From assembly GCA_020631735.1 (NCBI GenBank), contig CM036225.1, forward strand, positions 68,250,662 through 68,314,661: a stretch of DNA of 64,000 nt, read 5' to 3'. This DNA is from Saccharum officinarum (lineage: Eukaryota > Streptophyta > Magnoliopsida > Poales > Poaceae). Position numbers and translations under genes: made by a program. Positions 32,301 to 41,840 of this stretch are shown one piece after another. Position 1 is the stretch's first letter. Each line of letters opens with the position of its first letter. The notes under the pieces were generated by a model. It ran no database searches. It was not told where the DNA came from and saw nothing but the letters and a program-made list of their open reading frames with translations.

Positions 32301-33212
32301 TTGGACGAAAAACTTCATTATCTGGAAAGATATAAGTTTTCCCTTTCACTAACTTTTCATGAAATCGGACAAAGCCCCAACCTTTCTTCAAAGGCCAAAT
32401 CCAAGCAGCAATATACTCTTCGCAAAAATCTCTGGCACTTTGCATATTTGCAGCAAGTTTATAAAACTTCTCACAAGATTTAAAACTTCTCGAACTTTGA
32501 AATTCAGGCTTACAGTCAAAACCATTCTTATGCATTCTTGCAGCCAAAGGATATCTTCTTACAACTCTGTTAGCCTGATTCTTATCTTCGACAAGAGGAA
32601 CTTTATGATAAACCAATAGCGATACCAATTCTCAACCCACTTATTTTTTGAAGCAGGAGCTATCTGTTTGGCACTGCGAGCTTGCTTAAAACTGCAATAT
32701 CCAAAATATTTGATAACACTTTTTCCATCAACCATCTTACTCTGAAATTGAGTATGCATCTCATGAATAGAACAAAAAGTTCTAATATCCAGATTCTCTC
32801 TCTGAGATTTCACCGCCCAAATAAAAAGAGCAATTTTTGCCATACCATTTAGAGTCAAATGATGCATCTCAATGTTATAAGCTTTCAGAATTTCTTCAAT
32901 AAAATCTTGGCATGGCATACGAAGACCAGCTATAAAATGATCACGAAACACAACACATTCATCAAGTTCTGGCCTAGGAACTGTCTCATTTTGCGAAGGC
33001 AACCTAACATCCGCCTTTTCTAGCATTCTATTTTTAACCATCCACTGCAATTCAGACTCATCAAATAAGGACTTGCCAAAGTTTAGAGACTTCATATCAT
33101 CACCAATAAGTTCTGAGTCCGATGCAGAAACATTAGATAAGTCCTCATCAGAAATAGATTGCTCAGATTCAACCGGTGAATTTTCATAAGCATTCTTCTC
33201 TATGTCTGACAT
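29323..33212 (-). pseudogene. Antisense multi-exon gene of element 4
   Basis: Starts at ATG 33212 with an acidic N-terminus (MSDIEKNAYENSP). A domain like the Pfam putative gypsy-type transposon family follows (ECVVFRDHFIAGLRMPCQDF, MHHLTLNGMAKIALFIWAV). A frameshift near 32590 leads on to 31714, including a basic KKVSKKKVKT stretch, then acidic and coiled-coil parts (30647-30066) and a last exon with stop TGA at 29325-29323. Four AT-rich GT-AG introns are visible: about 31293-31219, 30861-30763, 29687-29599 and one ending before SSCSNASPSY. AATAAA follows at 29303-29298. Antisense genes at this place are known in Grande-type elements; their role is unknown. Frameshifts and stops make this copy a pseudogene. 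Confidence 0.75.
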
Positions 33213-33599
33213 CTAAATACAAGAATACAAAAAACAACAAAAAATAAACATACAAAAGTATCAAACATAACAAAACTAAAAATCATCAACCTAGAATACA
33301 AAAATAGAAAAATTACCTTCGCGGCAAAGAGAAACGAAGGAACAAAGTGGCCTCAAAGAAAATCGACTTCGCGACAACAAAAATTTCAGCAACACCTCCC
33401 CGTCTTCGATCATGTACCCAAAAGGGGAGGATACAGCGCAGTATATATAGGCGGCTTCGGAAACTAACCGTTAAAAAACACTGTTCATAACATAACGGTC
33501 ATAAACGGCCAACTCCAAAGTTTGGGACGGTGTTTTTTGTGACTTCGCTTTAAAAATTCAAAATTCACGAATTTCAGACCTTTGGAGTAGGCCTTCATT

Positions 33600-33612
33600 C
33601 ACGAGGGGCTAC
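33600..33612 (+). other. Polypurine tract of element 4
   Basis: cacgaggggctac lies directly before the 3' LTR start TGTTGG at 33613. Confidence 0.55.
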
Positions 33613-34253
33613 TGTTGGAAAAATTAACTCCGTCCAAAAAACTCAAGCTCAAACTTTGGAGTGTAAAAAATATAAAAGTATCCTAATAAAATTCACCTGC
33701 AGGAAAAAGTATAGCGAAGGATGTATTTTGACTTCGCCGCACAGGATTCGACTTCGCCAAAAGAATGAAGGTAAAAATGAACATCGAGAGCAAAGAGGAA
33801 GACAAAACTTTGGCTTCGTCGTCAAGAAATCAACTTCACTTATTGACTTCGTCGGTAAGAATTCAACTTCCCTTATTGACTTCGTTGGCAAGAATTCAAC
33901 TTCTCGTATTGACTTCATCGTCAAGAAATCAACTTCACTGGACAGTGAAGTAGATGAAGAGCAAGAAATAATCTAAAAAGAACAAGAAGAGGAGATTGAA
34001 TGTGAAAAAGAAGATTGAATCAGGAAGAAATGACTACTTTGCCCTTGCATAAAAGAAGGGTTGTAAATATTTTAGTCAGGGGGTAAAATAGTCATTTTAT
34101 GTAAAATACAAAGACTAGGGCCCTATAAATACCCCCTCTGACATGTATAGTATGATCATGAAATGAATACAACTTTGCACAACTTTGTCTTGTCTGAAAT
34201 GTTTTCGATGATTGTGTGAATTATGTTACTTGACTTGAACTTTTCACCCAATA
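33613..34253 (+). repeat. 3' LTR of element 4 (641 bp)
   Basis: Homologous to 21909-22558. Ends CCCAATA instead of CCCAACA and is followed by the GAGCA duplication. TATA box at 34123-34132. Confidence 0.9.
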
Positions 34254-34258
34254 GAGCA

Positions 34259-35724
34259 TCTGCAGAACTAATTTTGATGATAATTTGCTCATCGGCCTTT
34301 TCTATGGGATTAGTGAGAACTTTCTTGTTCCTCAACACGTACACTTGCTCTGCTGATACCTTACTCTTTTGTTGGACCTGATTAGCATGTTTAACCAAAA
34401 CCAACTTAATTGGTCCTGCCTTGCTGGAGCTCGATTAGCCATTCTCCACCGGTGAGGATTTTGACGTATTAATGGGTAAGGAATCAACACTCCATCTTTA
34501 CATGTGTGCTGCAATTTTTGTTTACAGCTAGCTTGACCGATTTGAGAAATCGGTCTTGCTGATTTTTTCTGTCCACCAACATTAAAATCATTTTGGCCGA
34601 CTAAGTCGGCCTAATCAATTCTCTTTGAAAAATAGTGTTAGTGGCTGATTTCGCTTGTCCACGGGAGTTTGAGCTTGCCCTCCAAGCCCAGAAGATTTGA
34701 TAGTGATCTTGAGACTCTCCCGATTATCATTGGACTTTTCTAGTACCACTTCACGATCTAAGACTTTCTTTCTCTTCTTAGATTCTCTGGGCTCGCCGAC
34801 TATCACATTCTTTTTAATAGTGGAATCAGTTTGCTCCGGTCATATTAAGATGGCTAGATTATTTATCTCCAAAGTTTTAGCCATAGAAAGTGTCTTATTG
34901 CAAGGTAAATGATGTGTATCTCCATCATGCGTAGTTTGCATGTCCAATTTTGCCTCATTTAATTTTCAAAACCGATTAATAAATTTATGTAAATAGGTTT
35001 GGGAGGCATCACATGAAGCCTCAGGCATTGGAACCATGCACGATAACTTTGGAGAGTTAGACAACATGGTAATATGAGGCAATGAAGCATGTGGTGCTGC
35101 TGTCCTGTTATCAGTTTGAGAAGTACAAACTGAATCGGGTGTGTATGTAGCAGTAGGAAGAATAGTGCTAACCCCTCCTGAATTGGTCCTATCAGTTTCA
35201 GTTGCCGAAGAGACCAATTCAGGTTTCTTCCTAAAAATAAGCTTGTCATTTTGATCAATATAATAGTAAGACAATCTCTTGCCAGGAGGTATAATGTAAG
35301 CCCCTCCTAAATCGGTCCTATCGGTTTCAGGTACCGAAGAGACCAATTTGGATTGGTCATGCTGATCAAAATAACACGGCTTCTTAGCAGGAAGTTTAGC
35401 GCTAACCACTCCTGAATTGGCCGTATCGGTTTCAGACGCCGAAGAGGCCAATGCGGATTGATTATCAAAAGCAAACCTGCCATATTCATCATGATAATAG
35501 TGAAATGGCCTCTCATATTGAGGTTGACTAAAAGCCGGGGCCGATTCACTAATATATGCAGCATGAGGTGAAGTAGCAAGAGGAGCACCAAACTTTCTTT
35601 CCTCTAATTCATTTAATCTAGACATAAGCTTAACCATAGTATGAAAAAGAGGAGAATCTTCAACTATTCCAAGTGCTTTTACCTCAGCTATGGTTGTAGG
35701 CCTAACGAGGATCTCCTGAACCAT
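34259..35724 (-). pseudogene. gag N-terminal part of element 3
   Basis: A long open frame (35724-34966) starts with VQEILVRPTTIAEVKALGIV and contains three imperfect repeats of about 35-43 residues. Each begins SS-x-x-ETD (SSASETDTANSG, SSVPETDRTDLGG, SSATETDRTNSGG). Downstream pieces include a basic segment (RESKKRKKVLDREVV, near 34750-34790) and run to the element 4 insertion at 34254. No Gag family hallmark was read. Identity comes from position between the PBS and protease. Confidence 0.6.
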
Positions 35725-35906
35725 TGGATCGGTGAACTCGCCGTTGTGACCGTTGTTCTACATCTTGAAAAGAGGAGATCAAGACCAGATGCTATCGACC
35801 TTTTGGGCCAGATGCAACGGTAATGATAACACAAAAAAGACAGATTGAAACTAACAAATTGGCTAGGTCAGAAAGATCGGCTATAGGAGATAGCCGAACC
35901 AATTGT

Positions 35907-35924
35907 TCCCCAGTGGAGTCGCCA
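35907..35924 (-). other. Primer binding site of element 3
   Basis: Minus-strand TGGCGACTCCACTGGGGA starts seven bases after the 5' LTR end. The tRNA was not assigned. Confidence 0.6.
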
Positions 35925-35931
35925 AAAAGTA

Positions 35932-36746
35932 TGTTGACGCTTAATTAGGTCACACACTCGATAAGGAGCTAGATCGCTCGATGTAGGCCTAGCCGATTTT
36001 TGGATCGGCTGGCGCATAGGAGATGTCCACACCTGAACTTTGTGCCTCCAGCGATGAGCGCGATACGTAAGATATGCCGGCGAGGTCTCTTAAGACCCGA
36101 AACCCACATGCCCAGGAGGGACCCCGTCGGGGTATGCGGCGGCTATGGGCTGCTCTAGCCGGCCTGATCGATTTAAAGCGTCGTCATCATCAATCCTCCA
36201 GCCTTGCAGCACTGACAAAGAACGAGGAGACGAGGTAAATTGAAAAAGAAGGTAAAAAGATGTAGTAGATTGATTTGTTGTGTTTTTGTGTGGATTGGAT
36301 AGATAAGAACTCAATCGGCCATGATACTCTTATATATATAGAGGGGGTGGTTTTATCCCAGCAGAAAACCTCTCCGAGCCTTATTTTTTAAGTTTCTCAC
36401 AAGTTTGAAACAGTTCAAATCGGAATCAAAAAGTCAGATCCGAATATGTCTTTTGTTAGGTCTATTGGAAGTCCCGATTTGGATCAGAACTTCCGACATT
36501 TGTCGGAACTCTCGACGTGGAAATAACCCCAGACATCTAGTAGGTTTCTTCAGGCTTCCCAGAAGTCCCGACTTGGGTCGGAAATCCTGACAACGGAGCA
36601 TCTTTTCGGGATATAACTCTTTTATTTGACTCTGAATTAGACGTTTCGTATATGTTTTTCTTACCGTCTCGACGAGAGAAATGCAATGGTAAAGTGTGTT
36701 CCAGATTTTAACAACCTCACATAATATACCATTTTGGTTGTTAGCA
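35932..36746 (-). repeat. 5' LTR of element 3 (815 bp)
   Basis: Minus-strand start TGCTAACAACC at 36746 and end GTCAACA at 35932. TATA box near 36331-36340. Pairs with 17306-18180. The two LTRs differ considerably, suggesting an old insertion. Confidence 0.85.
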
Positions 36747-36817
36747 AAGCAAGCTTCAACGCACTCATGATACTCCGTCATGTTTGAGCAGCAAGCTTCA
36801 ACGCTTTCACCTCCCAA
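36747..36817 (-). pseudogene. Thionin-like gene, upstream exon fragment
   Basis: A short open minus-strand stretch rich in Cys (VEACCSNMTEYHECVEAC) ends exactly at the LTR of element 3. Its frame and Cys spacing fit the exon that resumes at 17305. The 5' boundary is unclear: there is no good acceptor, and an in-frame TGA lies 12 bases further upstream. A GC-rich minus-strand stretch (36860-37060), including FLAVVGAMMAVAG, might be a degraded signal-peptide exon, but that is weak. Confidence 0.55.
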
Positions 36818-37806
36818 TTTATTTAATCAGCTCCGCCAACCACCGGCAACCACGAGCCGCCTCCCCTCGGCGCACACAGCAGATCGGCAAGGTCTGAACG
36901 CATCATCCTCAACACCGAGTAGACCGGCCGGCCACGGCCATCATCGCGCCAACCACGGCCAAGAAGCTCCTCGCCTTCGGCCTTGCCCGGTGTCGCCGTA
37001 CGTGCAGCAGTTTCTTGACAAGAACAATGGTACGGCCCTCACGCCTTCATGGTTCTAGCATTCGATTTGAACACCGATTTCTGGTCTGCGCGAAACAAAT
37101 ATATATATCAATGTGGCACACTGAAAGTGACGCCAACTGCCAGGTTTTCTTGTGCTTCTTTTCAGGTTAATTCCACAAGATTTCTGCATCTTTATTTAGG
37201 TTCCCAGTCTTGAGCATCAACCAAGAAAAGAATCAATGCACGTTTTGCAGGTCCCTACCTACCCCTTTAGCTCCGGAGCACGATCCATTCTCAATGCTAC
37301 GCAGCTAGCTTTTTCTCCCCTTTAGCTCCTTTTTGCTTTGTCAGGCAGGGGAGGCAGTTTTGCTTTGCTTCTATAAGAGACAGTAGTGCGATTAGGCTGG
37401 GCAAGTGATAAACCGTTGCTGGGATTTGTTGGATCTATCAAAGTTGGTCGGGTGGTATCTCTTGGGTGAAATACTACTGCCAGGTACTACTCTAATTCTT
37501 AATTATTCAGTGAATAGATGATATCCTTTTTTTCAGCAATAGTTTGGAATTGTGTATTGCGTTGCATATGCACTTGTGGGCAGAGGAGATAGACATAATA
37601 CATTCTAGGGACAATCAATTCAAGGACTGGAAAGTGTTGTTTCTTGTGAAGAAAATCTATTATGAAAGATATCATCACTATAAATTTCCTAGCCCATGGA
37701 GACCTGTGTTCTTTTGTTAGTTCCAGTGTTAATCAAACGAGCACTGGTATGCATAAAAGAAATCTTGAAATCAGACTTTTGAAATTTCTTGGTGTGGCAT
37801 CTTGTG
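36818..37806. other. Gene-poor region right of the thionin-like gene, up to the gap
   Basis: Starts GC-rich (36820-37060), then mixed composition. On the minus strand it could hold the first exon and promoter of the thionin-like gene (TATA-like gatatatatattt near 37110-37098). On the plus strand, GCCAG|GTACTA (about 37483) and TTTTTTTCAG (about 37540) could be a splice pair of another transcript. No protein recognised and no repeat signature identified. Confidence 0.3.
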
Positions 37807-37906
37807 NNNNNNNNNNNNNNNNNNNNNNNNNNNNNNNNNNNNNNNNNNNNNNNNNNNNNNNNNNNNNNNNNNNNNNNNNNNNNNNNNNNNNNNNNNNNNN
37901 NNNNNN
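37807..37906. other. Assembly gap (100 N)
   Basis: Exactly 100 N, the usual placeholder for unknown length. The 5' parts of both the family-B LTR and the copia element that follow are hidden here. Confidence 0.98.
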
Positions 37907-39539
37907 TCGTATTTGCGAGCTCTACATGTTAGTGTAGTTGTACAGTTGGTTTTGGATAATTTATTTTTCGAGTTTATAATTGAGTATTTATTTATCTATA
38001 GGAAATCTTAGAAAATTCATAATTTTCACGTTTTAACTCTGAATTTGGTGATCTTTGCGTCTGTGTGATCGTAGAAACATGTAGAAGAGTTTTATAAACT
38101 TTTATTACTGTTTTGCTACTGTTGGTGTACTGTTCTAATTGTATCTCTTTGTTTGCTTCGTGTTTGTTTGATTGGATGCATGTGTGTTGTTGATTGATGA
38201 TCGAGTATAGAAGGTGAGCAGTATCTGGATGATCAGGAGTATTATTTTGAGCCAGACCAGCAGTATCATCAGGAAAGCTTTGATTAAGGCAAGTATAACA
38301 TGGGACCATCCTTGTTACCTATTCACTGAAATTATTATACATATGCATGTGTCTTCTTGACAACCATAGAGATTATAACTTAGCTATTGATATCTTGTTT
38401 CCTTGTCACCTATGGGTTATGCATTTGGGTAGCTATTGCTAGTGCTTAATTATGAACAATGATCTTGTAATTTGACTGATGGATTAAGCAACCAACCATT
38501 AAGATGATTTTATTACTGTTGAAAAGGGGGCTAGAGCAAGGGGTTATATTGTTGCTCTGGTTACTCTCCGTAAGGACTTACCTGTAAGTGATAACCGGGA
38601 CATACAGTACAGCTATGAGGGCTATATGGCTCTGGCTCTAGTTGTTCAAGAGACATTTTCTAGCTTGTTAGAGGTTACCTTAAATGGCGTAAGAAAGGCT
38701 TGCCACGTTGGGTGTAGTGCGAGCCCCTGGCCTTGTGTGTATAGGCTGCGGTTGTTGTGCCACCGGGAAGGGGGTTCTACATCTGCCTACCGAGTGAATC
38801 TAATGGCCCTAACTTGTTAGACGAACTTTTGAGTGGCTTTATATGGTCTCTGATGTTTTGGGCCTTGCAAACCCATGCATTTGGAAATCATGACTCACAG
38901 TGAAAGTGTACACCTCTGCGCAGAGTTAAAAACTGGTATACTAGCCGTGCTCACGGATACGAGCGGCCTTGGGGATTCTTACAGAATAGTTGATCACCAT
39001 TGTTATATCATGCTTAATTATTGTTGATTATTATTATGCTCATGTTAATGCTATTCATTATCCTTATTACAATTGATCATTGATTCATTAATGGGATTTG
39101 GATTACCTTGATGCTACTCAATTGCTAATTATATGATGATTAAAAGCTAAACGCAGTTAAACAGTGTCTAGCCTTTTTGAGCCTCATGAACTCTGTGTTA
39201 TACTTGTTGAGTTCGACATGGACTCATTCTTGCTATTTCCCCAACACTCCAGTGTGTAATAAGATGCTACTCGGAAAAAGGACAAAGGTGTAGTGGAGTT
39301 TCCAGAAGACTAGTAGAAGTGCTAGGCATATGTTACCCCCAGTCAGCCGTCCCTGAGAAGAATGGAGCCCGAAGTTTAGTCACCGTTCCGCGATACTCTG
39401 ATGTAAGTGTTAATATAGATATGTATACGTTATACAATAACATTGTTTCTGATACTTTTTCATTCTGGCATATGTGTGGACTTCCTGGGCACACATATGA
39501 TTAGCCTGGTTTTGTTCTTTAGAAAACCCGGGTGTGACA
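37907..39539 (+). repeat. 3' part of a family-B LTR
   Basis: Homologous to the LTR at 13002-15798 in opposite orientation, for example the block around cacctctgcgcagagtt (38912). It ends GTGTGACA directly against copia coding sequence. An acidic Tyr-rich exon-like segment lies at about 38216-38286, with TAA where the other copy has CAA. The 5' end is in the gap, so solo LTR or full element cannot be decided. Confidence 0.8.
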
Positions 39540-40804
39540 CAATTAGAATCTTATTAGCATATGCTTGTGCACACAGCATCAAGCTCTATCAAATGGATGT
39601 CAAGAGTGCATTTCTCAATGGCTACATCAATGAAGAAGTTTATGTTGAGCAACCACCCGGTTTTGAAGATGACAAGAAGCCCAACCATGTTTTCAAGCTA
39701 AAGAAGGCATTGTATGGTTTGAAGCAAGCACCTAGAGCATGGTATGAAAGATTGAGGGATTTTATTCTCTCTAAAGGGTTCAAGATGGGAAAGGTTAACA
39801 CCACTCTCTTCACCAAGAAGCTTGGAAATGACTTGTTTGTGTTGCAAATCTATGTGGATGATATCATTTTTGGATCAACCAATCAAGATTTTTGTGAAGA
39901 GTTTGGAAATATGATGGCTAATGAGTTTAAGATGTCTATGATTGGAGAGCTTAGTTACTTCCTTGGACTTCAAATCAAGCAAATGAAGAATGACACTTTT
40001 ATAAGTCAAGGCAAGTACATCAAGGACATGATCAAGAAGTTTGGATTGCAAGATGCTAAGCAAATGAGTACACCAATGGGCACAAATGATCAATTGGGTA
40101 TTGATGCTAGTGGCAACATGGTAGATCAAAAGCAATACCGGTCTATGATTGGAAGTTTGCTCTATGTCACTGCTTCTAGGCCGGATATGATGTTTAGTGT
40201 GTGCAAGTGTGCAAGATATCAAGCTTCACCTAGAGAAAGTCACTTGAAAGCAACTAAGAGAATATTGAGATATCTTAAGGGCACTCATCATATTGGATTA
40301 TGGTATCCCAAGGGGTCTAATTTTGAGTTGATTGGATACTCGGACTCCGACTATGGTGGATGCAAGATTAATAGAATGAGCACAAGTGGCACTTGTCAAT
40401 TGCTTGGAAGGTCTCTTGTTTCATGGTCATCAAAGAAACAAAATAGTGTTGCACTATCTACCGCCGAGGCCGAATACATTAGTGCCGGTAGTTGTTGTGC
40501 ACAATTGCTTTGGATGAAGGCAACCTTGAATGACTTTGGAATCAAATTCAAGAATGTGCCATTGTTTTGTGACAATGAAAGTGCTATCAAGATGACTCAA
40601 AATCCGGTTCAACATTCAAGAACCAAGCACATTGACATAAGGCATCACTTCATAAGAGACCATCAACAAAAGGGTGATATTAGCATTGAGAGCATTGGCA
40701 TCGAAGATCAACTAGCCGACATATTCACAAAGCCACTTGATGAAAAGAGATTTTACAAGTTGAAGAATAAATTGAACATACTTGACTTCTCCAACTTGAA
40801 ATGA
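39540..40804 (+). CDS. Copia reverse transcriptase and RNase H (5' truncated, frame open)
   Basis: Open from the LTR junction to the stop at 40804, about 420 residues without a stop. RT motifs: YQMDVKSAFLNG, EEVYVEQPPGFE, ALYGLKQAPRAWYERL, catalytic LQIYVDDIIFGSTN, and SYFLGLQI. RNase H: GYSDSDYGGC, ALSTAEAEYIS, LFCDNESAIK and KHIDIRHHFIRD. The upstream M at 39443 belongs to the inserted LTR and is not a start. Because the frame is so clean, the copia element was probably active not long before the LTR insertion. Confidence 0.9.
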
Positions 40805-41826
40805 GTGCACCCCCACATTCTTATATGACATGCCTCTCCTCCGACATAGCAAGGTAAAGTTGTTTGGCATATCATTCATACTTTGCTAAGGACATGTTTC
40901 GAACATATAGACATATTTGCATGACAAATAGGCTCATTCATGAAAATCAAATGATTTTGATGTATATATGGTACCACTATTGCTTCTATGTTTGATTGAT
41001 CTAGTGGTAGCATATGACATGTTTGTGGGCTTGCAAACCTAGTATTGAATCTAGAAAATGAGCTCATGATGTGTAATTCAACATGGTCAAGATAACCCTT
41101 ATACTTTATGAGGTGTGAAGAAGCTTGTCCTTGGATCAAACCAAATTACATATTCTAGGCAAGTGATCTAGATTGAACCATAATTTGGACTCCCTCATAT
41201 TGATTGACTTATCTCTCACTAAAATTGGCACCTTTTTGGTGATCGTCGATAAAGGGGGAGAGAAAAGTCACAAAGATAGAAAAGTCACAAAGAGGGAGAA
41301 AGATATAGTAAGAGGGAGATCAATTAAAATTGAGCACACAAGTAGGGGGAGCAAGCTCATGAATTATTTTTTGCATTTGTATGTGCATTAACATGATGAA
41401 TTATTGCATTGCAAAGCTTAAATTCATATTCATAATTGAATGGTGATTGCTAGAAATAGAACTTGAATGATGATTTGTTGAGAGTAGCTTTACAAGCGGT
41501 ATCTGGACACTTTTGCTTATAATGTTGATCTCACGAGGTACTTTAGTGTTTGTGATCTTTACAAGTGATGTATTACAAGTGGTGTCTAGCTACATCGATG
41601 CTAAGGATGGTATATAAAGGCAACTTCGATTGGTATCACGCTTCAAAGGTCCATTCTATATATCTTAGCATCAATTTGATAGTAGTAACTCTCCCAAAAT
41701 TCAAATCCATACATATGTGCACAATTGAACCAAACTCATGAAAGCACATAAGTAGGGGGAGCTAATACTATCGAAATTGAAAATTGTTTTCATTTCATAT
41801 CTTTGTGATGGTTGTCATCAATTACC
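40805..41826 (+). other. Post-pol untranslated region of element 5
   Basis: About 1 kb with no convincing reading frame, containing scattered agtaggggga-type purine runs (41341, 41752). SIRE-lineage elements often have such a region, and in some it holds an env-like ORF; none is seen here. Confidence 0.6.
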
Positions 41827-41840
41827 AAAAAGGGGGAGAT
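41827..41840 (+). other. Polypurine tract of element 5
   Basis: aaaaagggggagat lies directly before the LTR start TGAAAGCCC. Confidence 0.75.

Larger units (their letters stand above)
21909..34253 (+). mobile_element. Element 4: Tat-lineage (Grande-like) LTR retrotransposon, complete, TSD GAGCA
   Basis: LTRs are at 21909-22558 and 33613-34253, with identical target duplications GAGCA at 21904-21908 and 34254-34258. The plus strand carries gag, protease, RT/RNase H, second RNase H and integrase, all decayed. Downstream of pol are a tandem array and an antisense multi-exon gene. At 12.3 kb with about 645-bp LTRs, the layout resembles maize Grande; that name is a suggestion from architecture only. 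It is inserted in gag of element 3. Confidence 0.95.
17306..36746 (-). mobile_element. Element 3: minus-strand gypsy element (19.4 kb with nested element 4)
   Basis: LTRs lie at 17306-18180 and 35932-36746. They are homologous and both begin TG and end CA on the minus strand. Minus-strand order: 5' LTR, PBS, gag, [element 4 insertion], gag end, protease, [RT missing], RNase H plus second RNase H, integrase, PPT, 3' LTR. Without element 4 it is about 7.1 kb. It sits inside the thionin-like gene. Flanks do not show a clear 5-bp duplication (GAAGG against AAGCA). The second RNase H suggests the Tat branch. Confidence 0.85.

Noticed and set aside
17301..36751. Target-site duplication for element 3
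   Set aside because: Flanks GAAGG and AAGCA do not match. The borders are set by LTR ends and by the resumed exon, not by a TSD.
39443..39539. Apparent start Met of the 453-residue copia frame
   Set aside because: These codons are the end of a family-B LTR; the copia sequence begins at 39540.
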